Shown here: positions 33,365 to 42,239 of the stretch, piece after piece
Layout of the letters: every line of letters starts with the position of its first letter
How positions within the stretch are numbered: the stretch's first letter is position 1
NCBI RefSeq assembly: GCF_009769385.1
Contig: NZ_VKAB01000025.1
Coordinates: forward strand, 62,001-126,000
Direction: 5' to 3'
DNA from: Saccharothrix deserti
GTDB taxonomy: Bacteria > Actinomycetota > Actinomycetes > Mycobacteriales > Pseudonocardiaceae
Length of the DNA stretch: 64,000 nt
Position numbers and translations under genes: made by a program
The notes under the pieces: model-generated
The model's database searches: none
Seen by the model: the letters and a program-made list of their open reading frames with translations, nothing else
What the model was told of the DNA's origin: nothing

Positions 33365-34693
33365 ATGGCCGGAGATGCCGATTTCGACCGGGAACTGCTC
33401 GCCAGGGTCAGAGCGGGTGACGACGCCGCGTTCGGCGAGCTGTTCACCCGTCACGCCGACGCCGTTCGCCGGTTCGCCCTCCGGCACGTGCGTGAACACG
33501 CCGAGGCCGACGACCTGACCGCGGAGGCGTTCTTCCGGGTGCTCCAGGCGATCCGCCGGGGCAACGGCCCGACCGACCACGTCCGCACCTACCTGCTGAC
33601 CGTCGCACGCCGCGTGGCGTGGGAGTGGAGCGGGCGGCGGCGGGACGTGCCGGTCGAGGACGAGGAGCTGAGCCGGCGCGTCGAGCCGTTCCCGGACGTC
33701 ACCGCGCGCCGGCCGGAGCACACGCTGATCTCCCGCGCGTTCACCAGCCTGCCGGAGCGGTGGCGCACGGTGTTGTGGCAGGTCGAGGTGGAGGGCGAGC
33801 GGCCGGCGGCGGTCGCGCCGAGCTACGGCCTGACCCCGAACGCGATGGCGGCGCTGGCCCGTCGTGCCCGCGAAGGGCTGCGCGCGGCGTACCTGCAGGC
33901 GCACCTGGCCGAGGACACCGGGCCGCGCGCGTGCAGCTCGGTGGTGGCGAAGCTGGGCGCGTACACGGCGGGCGGCTCGCAGGGCGCGGAGCAGAAGCGC
34001 ATCCGCAAGCACCTCCAGACGTGCTCCTCGTGCAACGCGCTGCACGCCGAGCTGGCCGAGGTGTGCTCGACGCTGCGGGCGCACGCGGCGAGCATCGCCG
34101 TGCCGGTGGCCGCGACTGCGTTGCTCAGCCCGGCGCTGGTCGGGCCCGCGGTGATGGGCAAGGCCGCGTGGCTCAGCGGACGGGTGAAGTTGGTGCTCGC
34201 GTCCGCCGCTTCGGCCGCCGCCGTGGGGTTGTTCGGGGTGTTGGCCGGGACGTTCACCGGCGCGCCCGGTCCGGCGCTGGTCCAGTCCGGTCCCGACGGC
34301 GCGCCCGGCGAGAACGTGCTGGCGCTGGGCACGACCACGACCGCCACCGGCACGGCGACCAGCGAGACGTCGCCGTCCGCCGCCGCGGGGAAGGTCGTGC
34401 ACCCGAAGACGGAGCAGGAGGCGCAGTCCGCGTCGCCGACCACGTCCACCGACGTGCCGGGCACGCAGGCGGACGGGACCACGACCGCACCGGCCGAAGA
34501 GCGCGCTCTGCCGGTCGACACGACGTCGACCCCGGTCACCACGACGGAGTCCGGCTCGATACTCCTGATCACCACGACGCCCACGACCACCGAGGTCACC
34601 ACGACCCCGACGTCCAAGGGGGCCGGGATGGCCGGGACCCTCACGCCGACGACCGTGACGTTCCGCCCGACGCCGAGCCTCGCGCCCGCGTAA
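33365..34693 (+). CDS. ECF sigma factor fused to zinc-finger anti-sigma-like domain, membrane helix and Thr-rich ectodomain
   Basis: A 442-aa protein. Region 2 spans about residues 8-85 (ELFTRHADAVRRFALRHV), region 4 about 115-180 (SLPERWRTVLWQVEVEG, then the recognition helix YGLTPNAMAALARRAREGL). A ZAS-like zinc site follows at His216-Cys220-Cys223 (HLQTCSSC). A hydrophobic region lies at about residues 245-298. The last 140 residues are Thr/Ser/Pro-rich and presumably outside. A separate anti-sigma gene is absent; the tail probably restrains the sigma part at the membrane. ATG 33365 has GGGAGG at 11 nt; a TTG at 33323 would add 14 residues. Confidence 0.85.
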   Translation: MAGDADFDRELLARVRAGDDAAFGELFTRHADAVRRFALRHVREHAEADDLTAEAFFRVLQAIRRGNGPTDHVRTYLLTVARRVAWEWSGRRRDVPVEDEELSRRVEPFPDVTARRPEHTLISRAFTSLPERWRTVLWQVEVEGERPAAVAPSYGLTPNAMAALARRAREGLRAAYLQAHLAEDTGPRACSSVVAKLGAYTAGGSQGAEQKRIRKHLQTCSSCNALHAELAEVCSTLRAHAASIAVPVAATALLSPALVGPAVMGKAAWLSGRVKLVLASAASAAAVGLFGVLAGTFTGAPGPALVQSGPDGAPGENVLALGTTTTATGTATSETSPSAAAGKVVHPKTEQEAQSASPTTSTDVPGTQADGTTTAPAEERALPVDTTSTPVTTTESGSILLITTTPTTTEVTTTPTSKGAGMAGTLTPTTVTFRPTPSLAPA

Positions 34694-34779
34694 CCGCGGC
34701 TTTTCACCCACGAGGTGCAAGACTTTGCCGGTAGCGTGGGAAACGCTGAGTGATCGCTCGACGTCTTGAGGAGACGGTG

Positions 34780-35214
34780 ATGACGCGGCTGGTGCGCGGA
34801 GCTGACGGCCGGATGTGGACGGTTCGCAGTCAGATCGAGTGGCGCAACCCGTCGGCCGATGCCGATTTCGAGCACGACGTGAGCGGTGGTTACGGTCCGG
34901 GCGTGCTGATGCTCGCGATCGTCATCGTGATGGGCGTCGTGCTGGTGGCGTGGACGCCGGCGGAGGTCGTCGTGCCGGCGTGGCTGATCGTGGCGCTGAT
35001 CCTGGTGTTCCTGTTCTTCCCGGTGCGCTGGGCGGTGCGGCGGCCGTGGCTGGTGGCGGCCGAGTCGAAGAAGACCGAGGAACTGCCGCCGGAGCGGTGG
35101 GTCGGCTCGGTGCGCGGCTTCCTGACCGTGCGCAACGAGGTCGCCAACGTGGCCCGCAAGATCGAGATGTACTCGCTGCCCGACCTGGACGGTCCGCTGC
35201 AACCGGTCGACTGA
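34780..35214 (+). CDS. Two-helix membrane protein, conserved hypothetical
   Basis: A 144-aa protein: a cytoplasmic N-terminus (MTRLVRGADGRMWTVRSQIE), two adjacent membrane helices (about residues 43-60 and 64-83), then a charged C-terminal domain with SVRGFLTVRNEVANVARKIE. No enzymatic motif was seen. ATG 34780 has GAGGAG 6 nt upstream, preferred over in-frame codons from 34750. It lies 27 nt ahead of the Fpg/Nei gene on the same strand and may be co-transcribed with it. Confidence 0.78.
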   Translation: MTRLVRGADGRMWTVRSQIEWRNPSADADFEHDVSGGYGPGVLMLAIVIVMGVVLVAWTPAEVVVPAWLIVALILVFLFFPVRWAVRRPWLVAAESKKTEELPPERWVGSVRGFLTVRNEVANVARKIEMYSLPDLDGPLQPVD

Positions 35215-35241
35215 TCGCCTTCGGCGGGTGACACTGGTCCG

Positions 35242-36105
35242 GTGCCGGAACTCCCCGAGGTCGAGGCGCTCGCCCACCACCTGCGCGAACATGCCGTCGG
35301 ACGGCGCGTGCACCGGGTGGACGTCGCGTCGTTGCAGGTGTTGAAGACGTTCACGCCGCCGTGGACCGATCTCCAGGGTCGCGAGGTGACCGGCGCGGGC
35401 CGGTTCGGCAAGCACCTGGACCTGGACTGCGACGGCCTGCACCTGGTGGTGCACCTGGCGCGGGCCGGGTGGCTGCGCTGGTCGGAGCACCTGTCCGCGG
35501 CGCCGCTCAAGCCGGGCAAGGGGCCGTTGGCGCTGCGCGTGCACCTGGGTCCGCCGGGCGAGGGGCCTGGCTTCGACCTGACCGAGGCGGGCACGAAGAA
35601 GGGCCTGGCCGCGTGGGTCGTGAACGACCCGGCGGACGTGCCGGGCATCGCGCGGCTCGGGCCGGACGCGCTGTCGGTGACGCGCACCCAGCTCGAGGAC
35701 CTGTTCGCGGGCCGCACCGAGCGGCTGAAGACCGCGTTGACGGACCAGACGGTGCTGGCGGGCGTCGGCAACGCGTACTCCGACGAGATCATGCACACGG
35801 CCCGGCTGTCGCCGTACGCGACGGCGGGGAAGCTGCCCGCGGAGGCGTTGGACCGGCTGCACGAGGCGCTGGTGGGCGTGCTGACGGACGCGGTGACGCG
35901 GTCGGTGGGCCAGGCGGCGGCGACGCTGAAGGGCGAGAAGCGGTCCGGGCTGCGGGTGCACGCGCGGACCGGTCTGCCGTGCCCGGTGTGCGGTGACACG
36001 GTGCGCGAGGTGTCGTTCGCGGACAAGGCGTTCCAGTACTGCCCGACGTGCCAGACCGGCGGCAAGCCGCTGGCCGACCGGCGGATGTCCCGGCTGCTGA
36101 AGTAG
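35242..36105 (+). CDS. Fpg/Nei-family DNA glycosylase
   Basis: A 287-aa bifunctional DNA glycosylase/AP lyase of base-excision repair. After Met removal the N-terminus is PELPEVE, with the catalytic Pro and Glu. The H2TH domain includes TDQTVLAGVGNAYSDEIMHTARLSP. The C-terminal zinc finger has CPVCGDTVREVSF, then CPTC. The KGLAAWV and DFA-like lesion loop regions differ from canonical MutM, so it may be a Nei-like or second Fpg paralogue with other oxidised-base preference. GTG start at 35242. Confidence 0.88.
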   Translation: MPELPEVEALAHHLREHAVGRRVHRVDVASLQVLKTFTPPWTDLQGREVTGAGRFGKHLDLDCDGLHLVVHLARAGWLRWSEHLSAAPLKPGKGPLALRVHLGPPGEGPGFDLTEAGTKKGLAAWVVNDPADVPGIARLGPDALSVTRTQLEDLFAGRTERLKTALTDQTVLAGVGNAYSDEIMHTARLSPYATAGKLPAEALDRLHEALVGVLTDAVTRSVGQAAATLKGEKRSGLRVHARTGLPCPVCGDTVREVSFADKAFQYCPTCQTGGKPLADRRMSRLLK

Positions 36106-36206
36106 TTCACCCCTGCTGGAGAAGTTCACACCTCCGGGTGGGCTTCGGCTGGTCGCGGCGTCACGGGGAACTCCTCCTGGTGTCCGACCGACCACCAGGA
36201 GGAGTT

Positions 36207-36496
36207 ATGAGGACCCGTATCGCGGCGGCGCTGACCGGTCTCACCCTCGCCGCGGGCCGCTCGTCGGCACGGCCGTCGCCGCACCGGAGGAGAAGAAGGA
36301 CCCCAAGGCCGAGATCGCCGACACGTTGCGGGAGGTGATCTGCCGTGTCTTGAAGGATCTCGACCTGCCTGAGCTGGACGATTTGATGGAGAAGCTGGGG
36401 TGCAAGGACGACCCGACCAGGACCACGACTTCGACGACGAGAACAACGACGACAACCCCGTCACCGACACCTCGCGCCGGGAACGGTGGGCGCTGA
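36207..36496 (+). pseudogene. Frameshifted small secreted protein with Thr-rich tail
   Basis: From ATG 36207 (AGGAGGAG ribosome site) the first frame gives the start of a signal peptide, MRTRIAAALTGLTLAAG, then goes basic and stops at 36338. Shifting frame at about 36255-36259 gives PLVGTAVAAPEEKKDP, which completes the signal peptide, and then an 80-codon frame to TGA 36496: a helical domain with two Cys (VICRVLKDLD, MEKLGCKDD) and a Thr-rich tail. One missing base (GGGCC for GGGCCC) explains it. It could be a true pseudogene, a phase-variable site, or a sequencing error. Confidence 0.7.
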
Positions 36497-36675
36497 CGAG
36501 GGGTGAGCGCCGACCGCGGTGACCGCCGGGACCGTGGGGTGCGGCCCGAGTGATCGGGTCGCGCCCACTCTCCGTGATCGAGAGTGCTTCTGATCGTCCA
36601 ATTGGGTAAGCGCTCTGCCACGGTTGCCCCCAATTCATCGGATGTGCACGTCTCACGAGGGCCATCCCCTTGCCT

Positions 36676-37956
36676 ATGGAGCCACCACAGCACAGCATGG
36701 ACGCCGTGCTGGACCTCTTCACCGAGCGCGCTGTGCTCGGACTCATCGCGACCTTGGCCGTTCTGGGCCTCTTCGTGATGCTGTGCCGTGCCCGCCGCGT
36801 CAGCACGTCGGTCGAGGACGCCGTGATGGACATGCTGCACCGCATGTCGAAGGCGTCGGCCGACCTGCGCGAAGGCCTGACCGAGGACGCGGCGAACAAG
36901 GCCACCCCGCACCTGCGGGAGATGCTGCGGTGCGTCGCGGTCGGCATCACCGACCACGAGGGCACTCTCCTGTCGTGGGACGGCGGGGCCAACGACCACT
37001 ACGAGTTCCTGCGCACCTACATCGAGCGCGCCATCGGCGAGGGGCACAAGGAGCACGTCGAGCACCGCAAGCTGGACTGCGAGCTGCCCGGCCCGTGTTC
37101 GCTGCACAGCGCCGTGATCGTGCCGCTGGTGGTGGAGAGCGAGGTCGCCGGCACGCTGATCGTGGTCAGCGGCGTGGCGAACAAGCGGCAGATCCGGATG
37201 GCCGAGGAGACCGCGCGGTTCGTCTCCACGCAGCTGGAGCTGGAGGTGCTGCAGAAGTCCCGGCAGGCGTTGGCGCAGGCGGAGGTCCGGGCGCTGCGGG
37301 CGCAGATCTCGCCGCACTTCGTCTACAACGCGCTGAACACGATCTCGTCGCTGATCCGCACCGACCCGGGGCACGCGCGGGAGTTGTTGCAGGAGTTCGC
37401 CGAGTTCACCCGCTACTCGTTCCGCACCGACGGCTTCTTCACCACGCTGGCCGACGAGCTGACCAACATCCACCGCTACCTGACCATCGAGCAGGCGCGG
37501 TACGGGCCGAGGCTGAACGTGCGGCTGAAGATCGCGCCCGAGGTGCTGCAGGTCGTGCTGCCGTTCCTGGTGTTGCAGCCGCTGGTGGAGAACGCCGTCC
37601 GGCACGGGCTGGCGAAGAAGCCCGGCGGCGGTGAGCTGACGATCATCGCCGAGGACAACGGCGCGGAAGCGCTGATCTCGGTCGAGGACGACGGCGTCGG
37701 CATGGACCCGGACCGGCTCTTCGAGGACCTGAAGGACGCCCACCAGACCGGGGCGCACGTCGGCCTGGGCAACATCAACCACCGGATGCGCGCGGTGTTC
37801 GGCGACGATTACGCGCTGGTCGTGGAAACCGCGCCGGACGCGGGCATGAAGATCATCCTGAAGATTCCCAAGTACAGCCGGGGCGTGCGCACCAACCTGC
37901 CGCTCGTGCCGCCGCGGCTGGAGGACACGACCGAGCAGCCCGCCATCCGCGCCTGA
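36676..37956 (+). CDS. LytS-type sensor histidine kinase
   Basis: A 426-aa membrane kinase. One membrane helix (about residues 18-37) is followed by a linker and a GAF-like cytosolic sensor region (about 75-190) with Cys135 and Cys141 in KLDCELPGPCSLHSA. The HisK domain carries His214 in RAQISPHFVYNALNTISSL. The HATPase has PLVENAVRHGLAKK and GVGLGNINHRM-like G-boxes. ATG 36676 or TTG 36670 starts it. Its partner is probably the LytTR regulator at 39128, separated by two genes. In this family such pairs control transporter genes such as the downstream symporters. Confidence 0.9.
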   Translation: MEPPQHSMDAVLDLFTERAVLGLIATLAVLGLFVMLCRARRVSTSVEDAVMDMLHRMSKASADLREGLTEDAANKATPHLREMLRCVAVGITDHEGTLLSWDGGANDHYEFLRTYIERAIGEGHKEHVEHRKLDCELPGPCSLHSAVIVPLVVESEVAGTLIVVSGVANKRQIRMAEETARFVSTQLELEVLQKSRQALAQAEVRALRAQISPHFVYNALNTISSLIRTDPGHARELLQEFAEFTRYSFRTDGFFTTLADELTNIHRYLTIEQARYGPRLNVRLKIAPEVLQVVLPFLVLQPLVENAVRHGLAKKPGGGELTIIAEDNGAEALISVEDDGVGMDPDRLFEDLKDAHQTGAHVGLGNINHRMRAVFGDDYALVVETAPDAGMKIILKIPKYSRGVRTNLPLVPPRLEDTTEQPAIRA

Positions 37957-37976
37957 TAATCAGGGGGCGCTGACGA

Positions 37977-38144
37977 TCAGGCGGCGGCGACCGCCAGCAC
38001 CGTGACCATCATGACCGCGCACACGCCCCACGAGATCCACATCCAGTAGACGTGCATGGCGGTCGGGCCGTCCGCGTTCTGACGGCCTCGGTCGTCCCAC
38101 CACTCGACGTAGCGTTCGAGCCACCGGATCGGGTTGAACGTCAC
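37977..38144 (-). CDS. 55-aa single-helix membrane protein
   Basis: The frame begins at GTG 38144 with MTFNPIRWLERYVEWWDD, an amphipathic Trp-rich segment, then the helix YWMWISWGVCAVMMVTVLA and a stop at 37977. A TAACAT hexamer lies 7 nt before the GTG, fitting a leaderless promoter. It is divergent from the S49 peptidase gene and convergent with the LytS kinase. Function unknown; its length and lone helix suggest a regulatory micropeptide. Confidence 0.7.
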   Translation of the reverse strand: MTFNPIRWLERYVEWWDDRGRQNADGPTAMHVYWMWISWGVCAVMMVTVLAVAAA

Positions 38145-38197
38145 CGCTCGATGTTAGCTGTGCCACTCGACCTCCGAGCACACGTAAGGTCGGAGGC

Positions 38198-39064
38198 ATG
38201 AGCGTCACGGACAAGATCGCGGCCCGGCTGCCGAGGATCGTCAGCGAGCGGACCGAGCGCGGACCCGTGGTGGCCGCCGTCCGCCTGCACGGCGTCATCA
38301 CGCCGACGCCGACGCCGATGGCCCGCAACACCATCAACATGCAGAACGTGGAGAGCGCGCTGAACCGCGCGTTCGAGCACGACCGGCTGGTCGCGGTCGC
38401 CCTGCTGATCAACTCTCCCGGCGGCGCGCCGACCCAGTCCGCGCTGATCGGCGAACGGGTCCGCGAGCTGGCCGCCAAGAAGAAGGTGCCGGTCCTGGCG
38501 TTCTGCGAGGACCTGGCGGCCTCCGGCGGCTACTGGCTGGCCTGCGCGGGCGACGAGATCTACGCGCACGGCACGTCCCTGGTCGGCTCGATCGGCGTGG
38601 TCAGCGCGGGTTTCGGCCTCGACGGCCTGATCGAGCGCTACGGCGTCCAGCGGCGCGTGTACACGGCGGGCGAGAACAAGGTCCGCCTCGACCCGTTCAG
38701 CCCGGAGAAGCCGGAGGACGTCGAATGGCTCAAGGGCCTCCAGGCGCAGCTCCACGAGCAGTTCGCCGACTGGGTGAAACAGCGCCGCGGCGCCAAGCTC
38801 AAGGCCACCGACGACGAGCTGTTCAACGGCGAGGTGTGGACCGGGGCGAAGGCGCTCGAACTCGGCCTGGTGGACGGCATCGGCACGCTGCGCGGCGTCG
38901 TGGCCAAGCGCTACCCGGACGCGGACATCGCGATCGCCGAGCCGCGCCGATCCCTGCTCGCCCGCCTCGGACTCGCCGGCGCGACCACCCGATCGGGCGA
39001 CTTCTTGGTTGAGGGGTTGGCGGCGCTGGAGGAGCGGGCGCGCTGGTCGCGATTCGGCTTGTGA
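38198..39064 (+). CDS. sppA: S49-family (SppA-like) membrane-associated peptidase
   Basis: A 288-aa protease of the signal-peptide-peptidase A group. It has AVALLINSPGGAPTQSA, the catalytic Ser109 in CEDLAASGGYWLACAGD, the GTSLVGSIGVV segment and the proposed Lys in AGENKVRLDPFSP. The short form lacks a membrane helix at the N-terminus, so it is probably cytoplasmic or peripherally attached. It may degrade leftover signal peptides or membrane-protein fragments. ATG 38198. It sits between the LytS and LytTR genes, but a functional link is only positional. Confidence 0.88.
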   Translation: MSVTDKIAARLPRIVSERTERGPVVAAVRLHGVITPTPTPMARNTINMQNVESALNRAFEHDRLVAVALLINSPGGAPTQSALIGERVRELAAKKKVPVLAFCEDLAASGGYWLACAGDEIYAHGTSLVGSIGVVSAGFGLDGLIERYGVQRRVYTAGENKVRLDPFSPEKPEDVEWLKGLQAQLHEQFADWVKQRRGAKLKATDDELFNGEVWTGAKALELGLVDGIGTLRGVVAKRYPDADIAIAEPRRSLLARLGLAGATTRSGDFLVEGLAALEERARWSRFGL

Positions 39065-39127
39065 GGTCGTCGCGGGGTCACAGCCGCGCGACCGTCCGGC
39101 AACCGGCGTAGACAGCGACCCCGGTGG

Positions 39128-39997
39128 ATGGGCAAGATGCGCGACACAGTGAGTACCCCAGTGAACACTCGCACGGACAGCACCGGCCTCCTCGTTCTGG
39201 CGGTGGACGACGAGGCACCCGGTCTGAGCGAGATCAAGTACCTGCTCGAAAGCAGCCCGCACATCCGACGCGTGCTCACGGCCTTCGACGCGGCCGAGGC
39301 ACTGCGCATCCTCCGGGGTGACTACGACGTCGAGGTGATGGACCGCACCCGGGCAGGGCTACCGCCGGTCGACGCCGTGTTCGCCGACATCAACATGCCG
39401 GGCCTGAGCGGCACGGATCTCGCGCGCGTGCTCGGCGCGTTCCGCGCGCCACCGGCGTTGGTGTTCGTCACGGGAGTCGAGCACTCGGAGGCCGTGGTGG
39501 CGTTCGAGGTGGGCGCGTTGGACTTCGTGACCAAGCCGATCAACGAGGACCGGATCAACAAGGCGATCTCGCGGGTCGTCGAACGGGTCGCCGCGACACC
39601 GGCGGTCACCCCCGAGCCGGCCGCGGCGGAACCTCAGGACGACGAGGTGATCCCGGTCGAGCTGGGTGGCACCATCAAGCTCGTGCCCAGGGCCACCGTC
39701 CGCTACGTCGAAGCGCAGGGCGACTACGCGCGCCTGCACACCAGCGACGGCGCGAGCCACCTGGTGCGGATCCCGTTGGCGCAGCTCGAGGAGCGCTGGG
39801 AGAACGCCGGGTTCGTGCGCATCCACCGCTCGTTCCTGGTGGCGCTGCCGCTGGTGACCGAGCTGCGGATGACGTCGAACGGGTACGCGGTGGTGATCGG
39901 CTCCGGTGAGGGTGCGAAGGAGCTGCCGGTCAGCCGGCGGCACACGCGTGAGCTGAAGGAGCGGATCGTGCGTCCCCCCAAGAGCAGTTGGGGATGA
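39128..39997 (+). CDS. LytTR-family response regulator
   Basis: A 289-aa regulator. The receiver domain runs from about residue 22, with DDE at 27-29, phospho-acceptor Asp87 (AVFADINMPGLSG) and the conserved Lys in DFVTKPI. The LytTR DNA-binding domain spans about residues 180-285 (YVEAQGDYARLHT, FVRIHRSFLVAL). The start is uncertain: ATG 39128, ATG 39137 and GTG 39149 are all possible, and the first 20 residues are not needed for the fold. Its stop overlaps the next gene start (ATGA). It probably accepts phosphate from the LytS kinase at 36676 and controls the symporter operon it heads. Confidence 0.9.
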   Translation: MGKMRDTVSTPVNTRTDSTGLLVLAVDDEAPGLSEIKYLLESSPHIRRVLTAFDAAEALRILRGDYDVEVMDRTRAGLPPVDAVFADINMPGLSGTDLARVLGAFRAPPALVFVTGVEHSEAVVAFEVGALDFVTKPINEDRINKAISRVVERVAATPAVTPEPAAAEPQDDEVIPVELGGTIKLVPRATVRYVEAQGDYARLHTSDGASHLVRIPLAQLEERWENAGFVRIHRSFLVALPLVTELRMTSNGYAVVIGSGEGAKELPVSRRHTRELKERIVRPPKSSWG

Positions 39998-40434
39998 CCA
40001 AGCACTCCGGCCCCCCCGGCCAACCGGACCAGCCGCAGCCGGCCGAACGCGACGCCTGGCCGTCGACGCCGGTGCGCAAGAACCGCCGCCGGCGGGTGGT
40101 GCTGGCGGACCCTCGTGGCCGCGGGCGGGTGCTGCGCACGATCATCGAGCTGGAGGAGCAGACCAGCGTCGGCGAGAAGCTGATCCGCGACCTGATCCGG
40201 ACGCAGTTGCGCACGGGTATGGCGTTGGGCGGCGGCACGCTGCTGTTCCTCGCTCTGCTGCCGGTGACGTTCTACCTGCTGCCGTCGCTGTCGGAGGTGC
40301 AACTGGTGGGTGTGCGGCTGCCGTGGCTGCTGCTGGGCCTGCTGCCGGCGCCGTTGTGCTACGCCGTCGGCTACACGTACCGAAGACTCGCCGAGAGGCA
40401 TGAGCAGGACTTCGTGAACTCGGTGGACCGGTGA
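39994..40434 (+). CDS. Two-helix membrane protein coupled to a solute symporter
   Basis: A 146-aa protein: a 70-residue hydrophilic, Pro/Arg-rich N-terminus, then EEQTSVGEKLIRDLIRTQLR and two membrane helices (about residues 78-100 and 107-128). It occupies the place that DUF485 proteins take before acetate symporters, so it may be a subunit or stability factor for the symporter. The sequence is not clearly DUF485. It overlaps the regulator upstream (ATGA) and the symporter downstream (GTGA), giving a three-gene coupled operon. Confidence 0.78.
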   Translation: MTKHSGPPGQPDQPQPAERDAWPSTPVRKNRRRRVVLADPRGRGRVLRTIIELEEQTSVGEKLIRDLIRTQLRTGMALGGGTLLFLALLPVTFYLLPSLSEVQLVGVRLPWLLLGLLPAPLCYAVGYTYRRLAERHEQDFVNSVDR

Positions 40435-42239
40435 TCCAGAACCCGTGGAGCCTCGTGCTCGTCGGCGTGATGGCGGTGCTGACGTTCCTGTTGGGCTACG
40501 TGGGTTCCCGCCGGGCGAACACGACGCCCGACTTCCTGGTGGCCCGCCGCGCCGTGCCGGCGACCCGCAACGCCGCCGCGATCTCCGGCGAGTACCTGTC
40601 CGCGGCGTCGTTCCTGGGCGTGGCGGGGCTCGTGCTGAAGGACGGCATCGACGCCCTGTGGTACCCGATCGGCTTCACCGCCGGGTACCTGGCGATGATG
40701 CTGTTCGTGGCCGCGCCGCTGCGGCGGTCCGGCGCGTACACGTTGCCGGACTTCGCCGAGGCGCGGCTGGGGTCGTCGAACCTGCGGAAGTTCTGCACGT
40801 TCTTCGTGATCTGCATCGGCGTGCTGTACCTGGTGCCGCAGTTGCAGTCGGCCGGGTTGACGTTGAACACGATCACCGGCCTGCCCGTGTGGCTGGGCGG
40901 CGCGGTGGTGACCGTGATCGTGGTGGTGAACGTCCTCGGCGGCGGGATGCGCGCGATCACATTGGTGCAGGCGTTCCAGTACTGGGGCAAGCTCTTCGCG
41001 ATCGCCGCGCCGACGTTCGTGCTGTTCACGATCTTCCTGGCCGGGCCGGGCAACGGCGCGCAGCCGGTGGACTCGGCCGGTGTGCTGCGGTTCCCCGAGG
41101 ACGTGGAGGTGATGACGGTCGACCCGGTGCGGGTGCGGGTCGACGTGGCGATGGAGCTGTCCGCGAGCGGGCAGATCGACGGGTCGCGCGTCAACGGCGC
41201 GGTGTACTGGACGCCCCGCCTGTACGAGGTGGGGGCGGAGACGAAGCTGTGGTTCAAGGCGGGCTCGCCGGTGCCGGTGGTCGAGGGTTCGCCGACGTCC
41301 AACCACGACTGGCTGCGGCCCCAGACCGAAGGGCTGTCGGGGCTGTTCGAGACGTACTCGCTGATCTTCGCGACGTTCCTGGGGACCATGGGGCTGCCGC
41401 ACGTGCTGGTGCGGTTCTACACGAACCCGGACGGGCGGGCGGCGCGGCGCACGGCGTTGCACGTGCTGTACCTGCTGGGGTTGTTCTACCTGTTCCCGAC
41501 CGTGCTGGGCGTGATCTCGCGGCAGTACCTGCCGCAGTTGCTGGCGACGGGGAAGACGGACGCGGCGGTGCTGCTGCTGCCGAGCACGATGCAGCCGAAC
41601 CTGCTGGGGCAGGTGCTGGGCGCGATCGTGGCGGCGGGCGCGTTCGCGGCGTTCCTGTCCACGTCGTCGGGGCTGGTCGTGTCGGTGGCCGGGGTGGTGT
41701 CGACGGACATCCTGCCGGGCAAGGTGCGTGATTTCCGGTGGGCGACGGTGTTGACCGGCGCGGGGGCGATCGGGCTGGCGCTGGTGCTGCCGACGTCCGA
41801 CGCGTCGTTGACGGTGGCGATGTCGTTCGCGCTGGCGGCGTCGACGTTCTGCCCGTTGCTGCTGCTGGGGATCTGGTGGCGCGGGCTGACGTGGGTCGGC
41901 GCGATGGCCGGGCTGGTGGTCGGCGGCGGGCTGGTGATCGGGGCGCAGGTGGTCATGGTGGTCAGCTCGTACACCGGGCGGTGGGCGCCGTCGGTGTTCT
42001 CGCAGCCGGCGCTGGTGACCGTGCCGGTGGCGTTCCTGACCATGGTGATGATCAGCAGGCTGACCGCGCGCCGCAAGCCCGACGACGTCAACCAGATCCT
42101 GCTCCGGTTCCACGCGCCCGACCCGCTGGGGTTCATGCGGGACCGGGACGTGCAGCGGTTCGGGACGGCGGAGGAGAAGGCGCGTCTCGAAGACGGCAAG
42201 TACCGCGACGGCACTCCGCCGTCACCGCCGGCGTCCTGA
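40431..42239 (+). CDS. Sodium:solute symporter (acetate/monocarboxylate type) with large external insert
   Basis: A 602-aa SSS-family carrier with about 13 helices. Family marks are NAAAISGEYLSAASFLGVAG (helix 2), YTLPDFAEARLGS, and FLGTMGLPHVLVRFYTNPDG, which is typical of acetate permeases (ActP/MctC). Between helices 6 and 7 it has about 95 extra, mainly beta-type hydrophilic residues (about 205-300) rich in Val/Asp/Pro, presumably outside the cell. It probably imports acetate or another short monocarboxylate with Na+. GTG start overlapping the upstream stop. Confidence 0.87.
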   Translation: MIQNPWSLVLVGVMAVLTFLLGYVGSRRANTTPDFLVARRAVPATRNAAAISGEYLSAASFLGVAGLVLKDGIDALWYPIGFTAGYLAMMLFVAAPLRRSGAYTLPDFAEARLGSSNLRKFCTFFVICIGVLYLVPQLQSAGLTLNTITGLPVWLGGAVVTVIVVVNVLGGGMRAITLVQAFQYWGKLFAIAAPTFVLFTIFLAGPGNGAQPVDSAGVLRFPEDVEVMTVDPVRVRVDVAMELSASGQIDGSRVNGAVYWTPRLYEVGAETKLWFKAGSPVPVVEGSPTSNHDWLRPQTEGLSGLFETYSLIFATFLGTMGLPHVLVRFYTNPDGRAARRTALHVLYLLGLFYLFPTVLGVISRQYLPQLLATGKTDAAVLLLPSTMQPNLLGQVLGAIVAAGAFAAFLSTSSGLVVSVAGVVSTDILPGKVRDFRWATVLTGAGAIGLALVLPTSDASLTVAMSFALAASTFCPLLLLGIWWRGLTWVGAMAGLVVGGGLVIGAQVVMVVSSYTGRWAPSVFSQPALVTVPVAFLTMVMISRLTARRKPDDVNQILLRFHAPDPLGFMRDRDVQRFGTAEEKARLEDGKYRDGTPPSPPAS

